A DNA stretch of 64,000 bases from Lingula anatina (Eukaryota; Brachiopoda; Lingulata; Lingulida; Lingulidae). The notes below the pieces were generated by a model that had not been told where the DNA came from, did no database searches, and saw only the letters and a list, made by a program, of their open reading frames with translations. Positions 50,700 to 64,000 of the stretch are shown one piece after another. The DNA lies in NCBI RefSeq assembly GCF_001039355.2, contig NW_019775618.1, forward strand, positions 138,908-202,907, written 5' to 3'. Positions within the stretch are counted from its first letter, which is position 1, and every line of letters starts with the position of its first letter. Position numbers and translations under genes: made by a program.

Positions 50700-51140
50700 A
50701 TACTATGAAATGTGGTTAGTGTTAACTGTGGTTAAATGGATTCCTTTAAAGCAATGTTCTAGATTAGCTTATTGACGGAATTATGCTTGGAAAATTCTAT
50801 TTGGAAATAAATAGAAATATGCACACTGTTGAAACGGAGATGATGGAAAATTGTTTTTTTCAAATCAATATACACACTGATGGTTTGCTGAGAAGTAAAA
50901 CATGCATTTGAGAGGGGGCCGTTTTTTAGTATCTACTTCTGTATCGGCAAAATGTACATAAAAATCTTATTCCGTCTTTTTAATTTTTTTCTTTTAATCT
51001 AAAAGTTATATGACATGTTTTGATAGCAGAGGTGCACGTTAAAACTTACGTTTTATTTGTAAAATCTACACAAAAAAAATGTTGAGCGAAATGTTTTATG
51101 GCCTTCTTTTGATAACTTATTTTACGGACCCAAAAGCCTA

Positions 51141-51192
<52 letters not shown>

Positions 51193-54100
51193 GAAGTAGT
51201 AGTAATAGTAGAAGTAGTATTAGTAAAAAAAAAGGTGATTAGATGATTTAGAGTGGAAAAAACAATGATAAGCTGAATTTTACTGAACGTAACTCAAATA
51301 TTGACATCAAACCTTTTTATGTCCTGCATTACTATCCGAAAAAAACCCATAAAACATTCAACTGAAAAGAGCGCTGTCATACTCAGGCAACAAGAAAAGC
51401 TGTTGCTATTTTGGCTGATCAAGGGAGAGAGTAGGTGAGAAGACCCCAGTTAACTTTTTTTTCTGAAAAAACAAGCTTCCTGAAAAACCGTGCAAAGTCG
51501 CAAGTTCGCGGACTCCGGAGCCCTCACATAAATGATGTTGTTAAATAGCAGATGACGTTGAAGAAACAATATCTACGTACATGCCAGCTTAGTCCTTTGA
51601 AATGTGTTAACTCGTATTCAGCCTGGCTGTTAGCACTAGTTCATTAACCATGAGTATAGTAAGCTGACTATTACGCACCTGCCATCCAAACATAGCCTAT
51701 TTACGTACTTATTAACCCTACCGAGAGTTCACTTGGATACCAATTACTTACAAAAGGCTTAGAAATATGCTGTGCTTTAGAGATGCAGGATTCTCGGAAA
51801 ATCACTTTTACGCCATTGCTTGGAAATGTAGGACAGTTAATCGATAGAGGGGCGGCGTCTTGTCCTACTCCTGGGAGTTGTAAAAGATATCTGTAAGTGA
51901 ATGAGGTTTGACGGCTGTTACTCAATGACTTTCCAATACTTCTTGGAAACGTTTACAAGCTACGAGAGAAATTGTGTTTACTTTTCCTAGAAAGCGAAAT
52001 TTTACCTGGAATATTCATCTTCTGAAGCGAGTGGGCACATACAGGTACAGCTTTGTGCATCTATGTGTTTGGAACTGTTTTTGTAAACTTATTTATATCC
52101 TTATTTCTTTAACAGCACCGATATAATTTTATTAACATGGAAGGCAGATTCACCATGCCTCTTCTCTGAAGGGGGGGGATATTAATCTCTGAAGTCCACA
52201 AAAACATATTTCATATTATGAGTGCTATTGTAAATTGCCTGCAATAAGACTATGAGGGGGAGAAAGGGGTGTAGGAGAAGGAGGAGCAGGACTGGTCCCC
52301 TTTCATTGAATATTGTTGTTATAGACATATTGTAGAAGTTAGTCTAGATACTTCAGTAAAATGCATGATTAATAAAACATATTTTTAAGATTTCAAAATA
52401 CAGTGGAAAGAATAACGAAAGGAATCGCCCAGCATTTTAGTCTTCTGTTTTAAAACTTAGCACTGTCATTATGGTTTGCATAGCGTCACTTCACTACATA
52501 ACAGACAGCAGACTTGATGAAGCCAGAGAAACTATGTTATCTTTCATGAAAACGAACTCCCACACTCCCTAGTCAATTATATATCAGCAAAAGCAGAATT
52601 TAGGATGCAAATATGGGCACAGATGTACTGTTCCGTTCTTTCATGGAAATGCTTCAACACCAATGATTGCAAAAACAACTGCGCAGTTCAAAAGTGAGAC
52701 TTGATAGTAGATATTTCTAGGAATATCTTTATTTCGTGAATCAATAAAATGTTGAAACATTTATGCCTTACGGAAATAGAGAAATAAAGTGAAAGGCAGT
52801 TACAATTTGCCGATTCCTGTACCTTAACCTTTAATCTAACTAAGTAATTGAGGTTGCAGCCGTTACGGATACGTTCCTGGAAATGATTATCAGGTCTTAG
52901 ACGTTTGGTCACCATAGCAACACACAGGCAGCCTATCCGAAAACGATTAAGAAGGATACATTCTTCATCGACACTAATTTTTTGGAATTCGTTTTTTACA
53001 GTCAGCGAGTACATAAGGACTGACTATTTTACGGGCATACCGTGCATATGTCAATGGATTTGGGACTGTTGAATGGAGCATGATGGTGCATTTGTTCAAA
53101 CTCAGACAAAAGTAATCATCGTTGTTTTTGCTATTTGGAAACAATGGGATTCTCTTACAATAACCCGTTGAAATTTTCTTTAAAATATTTTCCCCGTTTG
53201 TTTAGTTGATACGAATAAAAATTTGACCCCTACTTAAATCTTGCTGATGGGTTTATAAAACACAAGGCGAAACGTAGAAATATCCCCAAGTTTTGTCTGA
53301 TTCGTACTTTTAAATTTGATATATCCACATCGATCGCTTTAAAAACATATAATAAACAAGTAAAAATAGAAGTATTTTCAAAGGTTTATTCTTCTCCTCA
53401 CATTCAACTTTAACAAAATATTAACAAATATAACAGCCTCAATAAATAGATTTTAAATACGAATGTAAAAAAATAAGAATGGATATTTGATGAGCATGCA
53501 AATGCGGCCAGCCGCAGCAATCCTTTACATCTTTACAAAAATATGTCAAGAGAAATATAATTTACATCATTCCCGTCTAGGGCACGTAAACAATTACGAT
53601 ATGCCTTTTTAAAAACCACATCATAAGTTAAAACAGTTAACAGAGCAGATATCAGAGAAGGTTCAAACTTTTTTCAACTTAATCGTTTATCACATACTTT
53701 GAACAGGTAAATAAGTCGCCCATCTACAATGCACTTTTACGTGGATCTCAATACATCTAAATATCAGTCTAAATATGATAATTCGATGTCAACTCAACGC
53801 TCTAAATACGAGCTCCATAGAGTCATTAATTGCACGTTTTTCATTTGGCCAACTGGATATGACGTTTTGGTAAAGACTAGAAATTAGCCATAGCAATAGT
53901 TAGTCTTTCTTTCCAAAGGGACAAAATCTGGAACCTGGGCGTCGACCAAAAAAGCATATAGCACCAAGTCGAGGTCAATCTGAAGTCCCATCTAAGTAAG
54001 CGTCCATTTTTCTCCAAGCTAACCGATACACGGTCACGTTGCCCCTGATGGCGGTCCAATGTTTACGCATACCCCGGTATTGGACGAGGCGAGCTGGATT

Positions 54101-54226
54101 ACGACACAGACAACAACAACGGGATAACACCGGTATTCACGACAAAGGCACTACACCGGAACCCGTGACTCGCTGCGCTGAGTGGAACGCAGTGCTGGTT
54201 CACAGAACAGTTCCCCAACGTCCGCG
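50700..54226. other. Spacer between Gadd45 B and C
   Basis: No gene supported. Holds an (AAT)n microsatellite at 51141-51190 and AT-rich unique sequence. The GC-richer 54040-54226 is probably 3' UTR of gene C. A minus-strand AATAAA is at 53390-53385, about 840 bases past its stop. Confidence 0.45.
51141..51190. repeat. (AAT)n microsatellite
   Basis: About 16 units, followed by a degenerate AGT-rich tract. Confidence 0.95.
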
Positions 54227-57200
54227 TCATTCCGGGAGGTCGATTATGGGCCGTGGTAACATACTTTCGCTCGCTTTGTAAAAGTCTAGAACCTTTTTAT
54301 CCTGAGGACTGATGGTTTCTTTTGGAAACTGAAGAATAAAAATTAGAAATATGTGTTAAGAGAAATAAACAACGCAGCTTTAAAAGGTCAAATATTCAAA
54401 ATCTGTTCTGGAATTTGCAAATGATACAATAAATACAAATCCAATAACTACTACGCAAAAGTAAACTCTATATAAGTACGTGAGGCACGTGGATTAAGCT
54501 CGCCATGATTGAGAAACCTTGTAAAAGATCATATTTGATTAACTTTTTACTTTCCCTGCCAACAATGTCAAATGCAAGTCACTACGCTTACTTTTTAATT
54601 TACGTCCATATTGACATTACCAACCAATACTATAGAGATAATTAAAAGCCACATCAAATTTTGTTTATCATATCATAGGTTATCATAAACTGAAGCAGTC
54701 CTAAGAAATCATTCTAAAAGCAAAAGAAAATCCTCAGTTACAGATTGGTAGCAGGAGAGTTTTAAGTAAGGTAACTCAAGCTCACCTGTATTAAAACGCA
54801 GTCCAGGGGTCGGAGGCTATTAATGCGGCCAGCAGCAAAGTCGTTGTCATTTGCTGGAAGATTGCCGTCGAATAGAAGCTTCCCTAGCTTGGAGGAAGAG
54901 TCTACCTGAAAAATACAAACGATACGATTTTTTTAAACAGTATGGAACTACTGTACTTTAGTTTGCTAATGTATCACGACAATAAACATCCGAATTTTAT
55001 ACAATCAAATATTAACTGCAAGCTACAAACCATTTAAAATGTTAACAATTAAAATCAGGAAAAATACGCCAAGAAAAGTTGTCACTTCAAACTAGCACAG
55101 ATCAACATCCTGTGCTTCCTTGTTATTTAACTGATCTTTGAACTTGTAAACAATCTGAATGCTGTCCATTAAGAAGACTGACAGTCTAAGTAAACATATG
55201 ACCGTTAAAATTAAGTTCACGAATCTTGACAACGTATTTAGCCGACTATACCAGTCAACACGACCTACGTCTACAGCACTTAAGTTAATAGAGATGCAAA
55301 TTTCCTGTTTTGACTTTTCTAATTAACGTTTTTTCACAATTTATTTTAGGACTATACGAAGTCATCGACATTTTATCAATAGTGTCCAAATTAAGCTTCG
55401 TTGTCCGCACCTGTTGCCGAAAGCCTTCCGTCCTTGTTTTCATGACCGTTATACAGAATAACAAAATATTACAAGGAGCGTTTTTTTATTCTGGTTTTAC
55501 ATTTTACGCCTTATTCTACGTGTCTTGTTCTTAATTAAATGTGAGTGGTCCCAGTGGGCCATTTCTGTAAGACGGGGAATAATTTGATCTGATTATGACT
55601 TCAGTGTAGGCAAAACTAATATGTTTTTCATAAAACAACTCGCCTACACTCAGCCAACTGCTAAACCTACGAACTAAAGTCAAATGTATACATACTCATT
55701 TTCTATCTCTGCATGTCCTCAGGATTCTTATCATAAGGTTTAGATCATAACAATGGTAAAGTTAGGGAGGTAACCTTAGATATGCTGGCGTCTAACAATA
55801 CCACAAGTTATCTCAGCTGAAATAGCATGGCTGGTGGTTGAGGTGAGCACATAACTGTTCCATTCACATCCTGAGGTGAAGTTAAAAACAGTTCCTTTCA
55901 CATCTTATTATTCTAGGTTCTGTTCGTTATATATAATTCTGTATAAAATATTACCGGGACAGCTTGGCCTGAGAGCTGACATTTACCTTAACGAGTTTAC
56001 ATAACAGTACTAGGGCCGCCGCTTAACCTGATACGCTAATGCCACAATTTATGCACAACACTGCGTCGTTCATCGAATTAACCGTTATCAACTCTGTCTC
56101 TGTCCAAAAACCCACTACCTTGGAGGTCGGCATATTGAACTTTGCTTCCCTGTGGGGTGTGATGACATTTAACAAACGAAGTCGCTGTTTAACTAATAAA
56201 TATGCATCACCAACTGACTGGCTACCAATGAAACCTTTTTGGCCGCCAATACATCTTGGGAGGGGGGTATCTCACCAGAGAGGGACTCGTGAGATAACCA
56301 CAGCCGATTCAATATAGAACTAATACAGACCAGAAAACAGACATGACCAGACGACTAGATTGCTTATTTCAACATTGTGACATAATGGGCAATGGATGTC
56401 CGTATGGTACAATGGATCAATGGCTACGCCAGCTGGTTCTGGTGTAAGTTAGTCCACTTGTGAACACGCTATAAATCAGGTTATCTTTGTATTCTGTTCT
56501 ACCTGGTCAAATCAGGGGCACTTAAGGTAGCTATCTGCAGAAAGCATTCACCCTTATGTGTCGTGACTTTAAAGCGCTTCGTCACGTCAAACACGAGGCA
56601 GACATGATATAATGGCAAGACTTATCTAAGAGGTGCATGATGCTGCACATCACAGCTTTCACGTGGCATGTTAAAGCATCATGAACATATGGAGAAAAAC
56701 GACCATTAACACACCCTAACCTGGGCTCACCTGCTAAATATAACCTGTACTGGTCCTTAATTGACAACAGAGCACCTGTCAGATAGTTGAAAGGTTCTTA
56801 ACCCCTAACAGCAGGTTAGAGAAACGCTACTCATCGCATTCTGTGTGATCGATGGGTCACCTCTCGGCCCTCCTGCAGAAGCAACCACAAAGCACGAGAG
56901 CTGACAGGTACTGGGAGCCCCCTTATGCTTACTAAGCAGCTGTTCAGTACCTTCCCGTACCAGGTGCGCCCACCTGACAGTTAAAGATGTAGGCTTACCA
57001 GGTACTTTTAAATAATTGCATCAGAAATCAAGAACGAGCTAGGTGCACATGCAATAATGTTATGAAGTGATAAATGCTCACCTTGACTAGGCTGATGTCG
57101 TTTTCCCAACAGAATGCCTCCAACAGGGTAAAATGAATGTGAAGTTCGAGATTGTTGAAATCGTCAGCCGCCAGTATGCATAGCATAACGTCCTCGAGGT

Positions 57201-58039
57201 TGCTGCAAAACAAAGCCAAGCACTCATGTAACAAACATTCGGTGAAGGACAAATAAACATTTAGCAAACATGAATATTTACATAAACAACCATTCGAAAC
57301 TGATAGCGGGATTCTTAACTGTCGTAAATATTACTGGCAACGCAATAGATATCGATGCACAGGTTATTTGGACCAAGGCCAAGTCGATGATTAAAATAAC
57401 TATGGCAAGTCAAGAGCATTTGAACTTGAAACCCATTGCAATATTAACACTTTATTTATATCACGTTTACAGATCTGTTCACCTTTTTCATTCATAACAA
57501 TGTCTAAAACACAGAGATATGGTGTCTGCGACCGATTTTTACAATCAACCATGTCAAATGTGACTTTCGAGGAGAGAGACTGAGAGACAATCTTAGTATA
57601 CATAGAACTTACTTTTCTAGCGTCGTAGCGGCCTGATAGACGCCGAGTGTGATACGACCGTCCTCTTTAGCTTGGCTTAAACTGGCCTGAAGCGCCGTGC
57701 TGACGTCAGAGAAGACGGGAGACGGACTAATGAATCTGCAATTAACAATATTTCCGAATTTAATATGTATTCTAGAATTTTTCTTAACTAAATAACTTTA
57801 CAAGTTATACAGATGTTAACTGCAATAGAAACGGATACGCATGAAACATGTTTTTCAGTATTAGCAATGTTCCCAGGTCAGAAACTGAGAAACGGCTATT
57901 CGACAAATGTTCCTATTATAAAAATGTTCCCTATAATATATAATATATAATAACCTTACCTTTTCTCGGTCATTGTCATCTCGTTGTTGTTATTGTTCAG
58001 CTCTAGGTGTGATACGCTCAGTGCCGCTGGATAGCCCAT
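54227..58039 (-). CDS. Gadd45-family stress protein C (181 aa, five exons)
   Basis: Exons: 57960-58039, 57613-57735, 57082-57202, 54786-54905, 54227-54328, all in phase. Core motifs: ITLGVYQAATTLE, EDVMLCILAADDFNN, IHFTLLEAFCWENDISLVK, RPLDCVLIQ, and a C-terminal DFYKASE...RPIIDLPE. ITLGVY is closer to vertebrate Gadd45 (LTVGVY-like) than the TCGVY of A and B. The N-terminus is MGYPAALSVSHLEL followed by an Asn run. Exon 4 shares the LPANDNDFAAGR block with A, a loop not present in vertebrate proteins as far as I know. Intron 3 is about 2.2 kb. Function is inferred from the family; structure is seen. Confidence 0.96.
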
Positions 58040-58140
58040 TGTACAATTCGCTTTGTATATTCCTCTTATATGTATACTAGTATATCTTCACTGTTCGCTT
58101 GCCGTTTGTTAAATGAGTTCACCCAGTTGTCAGCCTGTAG

Positions 58141-58162
58141 TTAAAGGCGCGGTCACGTGGTC
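58141..58162 (-). promoter_or_regulatory. Conserved promoter block of Gadd45 C: E-box and TTAA
   Basis: GGTCACGTGGTC at 58151-58162 and TTAA at 58141-58144, nine bases between TTAA and CACGTG, 101 bases before the ATG. Confidence 0.65.
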
Positions 58163-59298
58163 TGGTATTGATGTTTATGTTGTCAGAATAGTTCCGGCCC
58201 GCGACCTGGAATTTACGATGGCACTTAATCCTTCCTCTAGAGGTAAACAGTTAACAAGGGGGTAACCTTGATGGCCACGACAACACGGGGGTTAGAGATC
58301 AACCACTGGTCAATAGTGACACCGTATGCTGCTATGTTTGCATCATGGCCATTGCATTATGCATATGTACTTATGGAAGGGATGCAGTTTTGTAAAAATC
58401 AGATTCCGTTTATTGCAAAAATTTGAAACATGAGCCAATCAGATTTGTCAGTGCTGATAAAGATCATTTAATCTTATTCGTCAATATTACATTATTGTAT
58501 CACACTTGGGGGCTCGTTATGTGCATGTTAAAGTTAAATAGGTCAGTAGAAATATGTTAAATACGAGTAGGTTATTTACTGGCCGGACGCATATTTTATG
58601 TACAGTCGTTGATCTCTCTGTTTGACGGATCTGACGTCATACGTATCCGTCTACAGGCTAAGCTGGCTGCGTTCGCCAAAGGTTATTGGACATATTTACT
58701 TAATGCCTGTTGGGAGGTAAACACGGTTAACAGGAACTAGCATATTTCAAGGAAAGCGACTGCGATAATGAAGCATATACAGCCTATTTCAGTGCAAGCC
58801 TTGACTGAGGCATACATATTCTAGCCCATGTGAATTCTTCATCTATAAAATATTATGAGTTGTAGATTTACAAGGTCGCGCATGGGCAATTGCCTGAATG
58901 TGCGTGCGTGCGTGTGCGTGTGTTAACACATTTGTGCACGTGTGCATATTTTTACGTTTCTGTGTGTTGGGTGTGTGTGTGTGTGTGCCTGTGCGTGTTA
59001 CACAAGTTGTTCACCCTAGATCTCAATCTCTCCAGGTGGATAGTTGGTTGGTTAAATAACGGCGTTGGCCAATTTACGTAAAATTCCACAGTTTCTCGAG
59101 CGTAAAAATTCTTGTGCCACGTGCCACGACACAAATAGTGAAATGACCACATTTTCTTATGAAACCTCAGGCTCCAACATGTATGCAACCTACCCTAATA
59201 CGTGTATGCTATCGCAGTTTGTTTAATATAAGATATTGAGAACATATAGTTCCACGAAGTTTGCGTCCGTTCAAGATGCAACTTAAGTCCCTTTTTAG

Positions 59299-59620
59299 AA
59301 CCAAGTTGATCCGCGGACTAACTGATCTACGAATCAAATATGGCCAACCCACTTGAAAGCTTGCCGTGTGATTCCAGTGTGTGACAGGAATGGTAGACCT
59401 AGGCATGGAAGTCCGGGCTCCCACATGATAAGTCCAGGTTAGGGTTTACATTAGTTGGAGTATTGGGACAAATATAATATATGGGACGAATGCCACCTGT
59501 GCAACGTAATGGGAAGCCGACCACGGTTCTTACCGGACTGTCACAACGGCGGTGAGCTTTCAGGTGGGTCGGCCATATTTGATCCGCGGATCAATTAGGT
59601 CGCGAATCAACTTGGTGCTG
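59299..59620. mobile_element. Miniature transposon with arms of about 75 bp
   Basis: Left arm AACCAAGTTGATCCGCGG through AAATATGGCCAACCCACTTG. The right arm is its inverse (CAGGTGGGTCGGCCATATTT through CAACTTGGT). The centre has no open frame. A degraded relative lies inverted at 46135-46330 (shared GGAATGG, AAGTCCGGG and GTTGGAGTATTGGGAC-type blocks). Confidence 0.7.
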
Positions 59621-60128
59621 AACAGGCCCAAAGACACAGAAAATGCAGCAAGTTTGATCGATTCAACTATCAATTTACTGTTTCCCTTGGTATACAGTTT
59701 CTGGTGAATAACTAAAAACAAGATAAGACATTGCAATATTTATGACTGACCAAATTGGATGTGTTCGCCTGAAAAATTGAGTTTTCCGAAAACAAAATCC
59801 CGCAGAAGCCAGCAGTGGCTGTTATTCAACTTTCTGAGTATAAAAATTATAATCAGAATTTTGCAGTGTCCATTAGCTAACAGAAACGGCAGAGACATGC
59901 TGATAATATAGAAAACGGTTTCCAATTAATCAAGACATCGGGATGCCATTAGTCGGCTGATTGGTTGAGGAGTCATACAACAAGTCAATCAGGTAAGTAG
60001 TGCAAGCCCATGACTAATTACCTGCACAGTCATGCAGCATGAGCAATACATACAACAGCTGAGTCAGCCAGGGAAGACCCAACAACGCCGTTATTGAAAT
60101 GATGTCAGCGTGAATCAGATTGGGGCGT

Positions 60129-60230
<102 letters not shown>

Positions 60231-60528
60231 ACTTCTACTATAATTGCAATATGTCTTTCGTTCTGGTATTTGGTTTCGTGAGCAAATAAAAGGACAATCA
60301 AATAAACCAATAAAACATGTCACTTTTACATCATTAAATGAGATAGAATCAATATTCCGGGAAATAACTCACTCGCTTGTTTTGATTCTCGGGAACTCCG
60401 GGCTCCCCGTGATAATAACCTCATGCTAGCATTTCCTAATTCCCAGGAGATATAGGAAATGTTATGGTAACAGTTCAAGGTAGGATCAGAATCTAGTACG
60501 TGGGGGATTCGGATTTTTTATTTGTTTG

Positions 60529-61093
60529 NNNNNNNNNNNNNNNNNNNNNNNNNNNNNNNNNNNNNNNNNNNNNNNNNNNNNNNNNNNNNNNNNNNNNNNN
60601 NNNNNNNNNNNNNNNNNNNNNNNNNNNNNNNNNNNNNNNNNNNNNNNNNNNNNNNNNNNNNNNNNNNNNNNNNNNNNNNNNNNNNNNNNNNNNNNNNNNN
60701 NNNNNNNNNNNNNNNNNNNNNNNNNNNNNNNNNNNNNNNNNNNNNNNNNNNNNNNNNNNNNNNNNNNNNNNNNNNNNNNNNNNNNNNNNNNNNNNNNNNN
60801 NNNNNNNNNNNNNNNNNNNNNNNNNNNNNNNNNNNNNNNNNNNNNNNNNNNNNNNNNNNNNNNNNNNNNNNNNNNNNNNNNNNNNNNNNNNNNNNNNNNN
60901 NNNNNNNNNNNNNNNNNNNNNNNNNNNNNNNNNNNNNNNNNNNNNNNNNNNNNNNNNNNNNNNNNNNNNNNNNNNNNNNNNNNNNNNNNNNNNNNNNNNN
61001 NNNNNNNNNNNNNNNNNNNNNNNNNNNNNNNNNNNNNNNNNNNNNNNNNNNNNNNNNNNNNNNNNNNNNNNNNNNNNNNNNNNNNNNNNNNNN
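60529..61093. other. Assembly gap of 565 N
   Basis: A run of N, flanked on the right by a 20-base-plus T run (61120-61149). Reading frames crossing it are artefacts. Confidence 1.
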
Positions 61094-62801
61094 AATGGGT
61101 GTTTTTCACTAAATCGTTATTTTTTATGATTTTTTTTTTTTTTTTTTTTGTGCAGCAAGGATTTATAATCAGGGACATTTATTAGAATTGAGCCGTACGT
61201 GTATGAATTGGGTGAGAGTTGGCAGGGCTTTGGCGGTTGATATATTTTGGAAAACATAAATCAGTGAATCAGCTGTTAGGGGCACAGTACTGTAGCGGCT
61301 GTATTTTTATCTACTACATTAAAAATGGAATGAAGGGCATGTCAGGAATCCGCGATCTTTGGAGGCCTTTTTTTGGCAGCATCGTGACAACATTTGTTTT
61401 CTACAATATATTGGCGTAGCACGAACTGAGCGGAAAGCCAAAATAATTCCCCTTTGCCCGTTGCACTGGGTTTGCCTTGTTACGAAAACCGTGATATCAC
61501 ATTTTCATGACTAGAGCTTTATCAGCAGCGCGCGTGGTTGCACGAGGGTTGAAATACTTGTTATAAAACTAGCACAGGTCAAAATATAGGTCGGTTGAGT
61601 AACCTTGTTCAGTTATTGGAGCGTGGTTTTGTTGAGAGAAGACAAAGGACGCTGTGATATGATTTAAGCTGTATTACAGGTATTACAAGGTTCAAATTAT
61701 AGGTTGCTCACTCCACTCTTACCAGATATGATAATTTGGGTAATTTTTTTCATAGCAGTTATCAATAGTTTGCCCCTCTGTGTTGTCAACAACGATACTT
61801 AAGGGCGTTTTACTATCATGCTAGCACTATTTGGACTATGAATCGTGGTGGCAAAAAAAAATGCGATAACACTTAAATTTACACATTTTATACCTGCTAT
61901 ATTAGCACAAAAAATATATTTCAAATACGTAAATAAAAGTGCTACGTTTTTCCATGCTACAATCGATCCTTCGTTTTGAAAGTTACTTTTACATCTAATA
62001 TTTTGCCTGACATTTCACATGTAGGAGTGATAATTATATTATGTCTCCAAATTGCTCTTACGTTGACGAAGACGAACATTTGAAAATGTAATTTCCACGT
62101 TGGAGAACCCAAAGGGTAGTCAATCACTTAAAAAGAGAATGCTTCAATACACACATATTTATTTTTTCCATATTAAATAAAAAAAATGTTAAAATGTCTT
62201 CATTTCTGAAAGACTGTACTATAGATAAAGTCAAATATATTTTAAAAAGTGTCAGATCGCTCATTTTCACAATTCTGTAATATTCTTTAAAAACTGGTTG
62301 TAATATTGATTAGGGTCAGAAGATTCGCATTCTGTGGTCTTATTACCAGTCTGTATCATATTCTAGCCCAGTCAATTTTGTAATAACTGTCAGCGATCAG
62401 TCACGTAGATTCAAGGGCAACCTATGAATAGGTTACTTTGGAAACCCACAGTTCTCGTGGCTGTTCAGTTGTCACGTTGTTGTCAACGAGGCGTTTTGGT
62501 CTTGTTGCCTTGCATCATCGTTGTGACAAACAGTTTTATGTGACAGTGGTGAAGTCTAACCCACAGTGGGCATAGGTCTAGTCCTCTTCAAGGTTTGCAT
62601 GGTGTCGCCATGATGGTCACTTGGGCTCGTGGCGGAAGGCTTCTCGAGAACCCCTGAGTTTTGCCTCGTCCACGGGGTCTTAATTCTTAACGGCTTCCGA
62701 AGCCATGCACCAGGCTGGAGTTAAAGCCGGGCACACAAATGACCATATTAATACGTCACAAGGGACGCAGAGGTGAAACGATGACGATGTCACCTTTCAC
62801 T
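61094..62801. other. Spacer between the gap and the fourth Gadd45 gene
   Basis: No exon or clear repeat family recognised. The GC-richer part from about 62440 to 62801 is probably 3' UTR of Gadd45 D. Confidence 0.4.
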
Positions 62802-63450
62802 TCACTTTGGTAGTTCGATAATTGGCTTCGGTAGGATTTGTTCACTTGCTCTGTAAAACTCTAGAACTTCCTGGTCTGAAGTACTTTCTTGTTGTTTTGG
62901 AAACTGAAAGTAGAAAGAATATTGACATGAAATACAAGTTGTTAAATGGTGTTTTTCAATCCAAATTCGGGTGTTATCATGAAGGATTTTTAACCTAGCT
63001 GTAAAGGTAAGAAACTTTTACGGTGAGCTGAGGAGTAGAAAGCAACCCCTGACAACAATAATGTGGTTACTTCAAGTCATCAGTTTTATCTAAAATAATA
63101 TAATTAAACCTATCTTTTCTAACCCTGAAGATATATATCCAATAAGTTTGACATTGAAAAATCTGCAAACACGTGGCATTGAAACCTTATAAATGCGATT
63201 GCTTCTCTTGTAAAAAATACACAAGGAAGTCCCACCAATGCCATATTACAATGAATAACAGCCAGAAATATCCCGTCGCACGACCCGACTTAACCCTGAA
63301 AAAACTGAACTTAATGCATTAAATGTATACCTGGATCAAAACGCAGTCCACGTCCCTGGTCCCGGGTCTGTGACCAATTGCTTCATCGTTGTCATTTGCT
63401 GGCAAGTTGTCATCATAGACCAACTTCTTCAGTTTTGATGCCGAGTCGAC
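62802..63450 (-). CDS. Gadd45-family stress protein D, last two exons (partial at right edge)
   Basis: Two minus-strand exons match exons 4 and 5 of the other copies in length, phase and motif. 63331-63450 (120 nt) carries VDSASKLKKL, LPANDND and DVDCVLIQ. 62802-62903 (102 nt) ends with EVLEFYRASE and PKPIIELPK before TGA. Exons 1-3 must lie beyond 64000, which fits the 1.6-2.2 kb intron 3 of the other genes. Both exons are intact, so it is probably a working fourth gene. Confidence 0.9.
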
Positions 63451-64000
63451 CTAAAGAAAACAAAAAAGCGTGGGACCGTGAGCAAGGCACTTTGCTTGTA
63501 AACATGTTTTTAACGAAATGGCAAATATCAAATGATCGAGCTTCATAGAATGAATACGTAAACAGTTAAACTGATTAATTAATGGCGACTTGTTTATTTC
63601 GACAAAGCATAAGACATATCCTATATAAGACACCTCTGTTTGCACATTTTTTGGATATGTCAACACATTTCACTTCCCGGTTTAAAATTTCTAACAGGAA
63701 TCCCGGATGCGAAAGAGTAAAACTTGAACACAAGAACCAATGAGAATGGCCTTGGCACAGACACGGCACCCGCGTAGATTAAGCACAAACTCTCACCCAA
63801 TTCCTGACTAGCATCATATGATAATGCCCGTAATATCTCATCGAATTCCGTCACGGACGGCTCCAATATAAATTAACCCCTTTAGACTCATGTGCAACAT
63901 GCAGAGTACAGGCCATAGTGACAAAGACAATAACGAATTCCAGAGGAGAAAAATTTCACGAATATCTCCATGGGTTCACAGGCAAAATCCCAGCAGACAT
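63451..64000. other. Start of intron 3 of Gadd45 D
   Basis: No exon-like segment seen. Open frames here have no family support. Confidence 0.5.

Noticed and set aside
60486-61185. Long frames across the N run
   Set aside because: Artefacts of translating N.

Overview
The window is eukaryotic: AT-rich, with intron-split genes, GT-AG splice sites, AATAAA signals, many microsatellites and many small inverted-repeat transposons. Gene content (two G-protein gamma subunits beside a Gadd45 cluster), gene structure and very high allelic polymorphism suggest an invertebrate chordate, most likely an amphioxus (Branchiostoma). The species call is inference.

Layout. (1) 1-11468, minus strand: two near-identical copies of a 13-exon gene for a Ser/Lys/acid-rich, probably nuclear protein that I do not recognise. 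The right copy is complete (5316-11468). The left copy lacks both ends. (2) 11469-11711: a compact head-to-head promoter region. (3) 11712-26533, plus strand: a long 5' region, then a G-gamma gene (66 aa, single coding exon) present twice. (4) 28427-32498, plus strand: a second G-gamma gene (70 aa), also present twice. (5) 32500-41373: about 9 kb with repeats and no supported gene. (6) 41374-64000, minus strand: a tandem cluster of four diverged Gadd45 genes (three complete with five exons, one cut by the right edge), with a 565-base N gap at 60529-61093.

All three near-identical pairs in the left half are bounded by single N characters (4656, 22465, 28125, 30350, 32499). In one case an allelic contig lies inside an inverted-repeat transposon that its own sequence lacks. 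I therefore read them as alternative haplotypes joined head to tail by the assembly. The likely true content is one unknown nuclear gene, two G-gamma genes and at least four Gadd45 genes. The haplotype pairs reveal allelic transposon insertions and an in-frame coding repeat-number difference.

How the genes relate. G-gamma next to Gadd45 repeats the human neighbour pairs GNG12-GADD45A and GNG7-GADD45B, so the window probably holds the single unduplicated ancestral neighbourhood. The three complete Gadd45 genes share a promoter block (CACGTG, 9-10 bases, TTAA) about 100-130 bases before the start codon, suggesting common stress or nutrient control.
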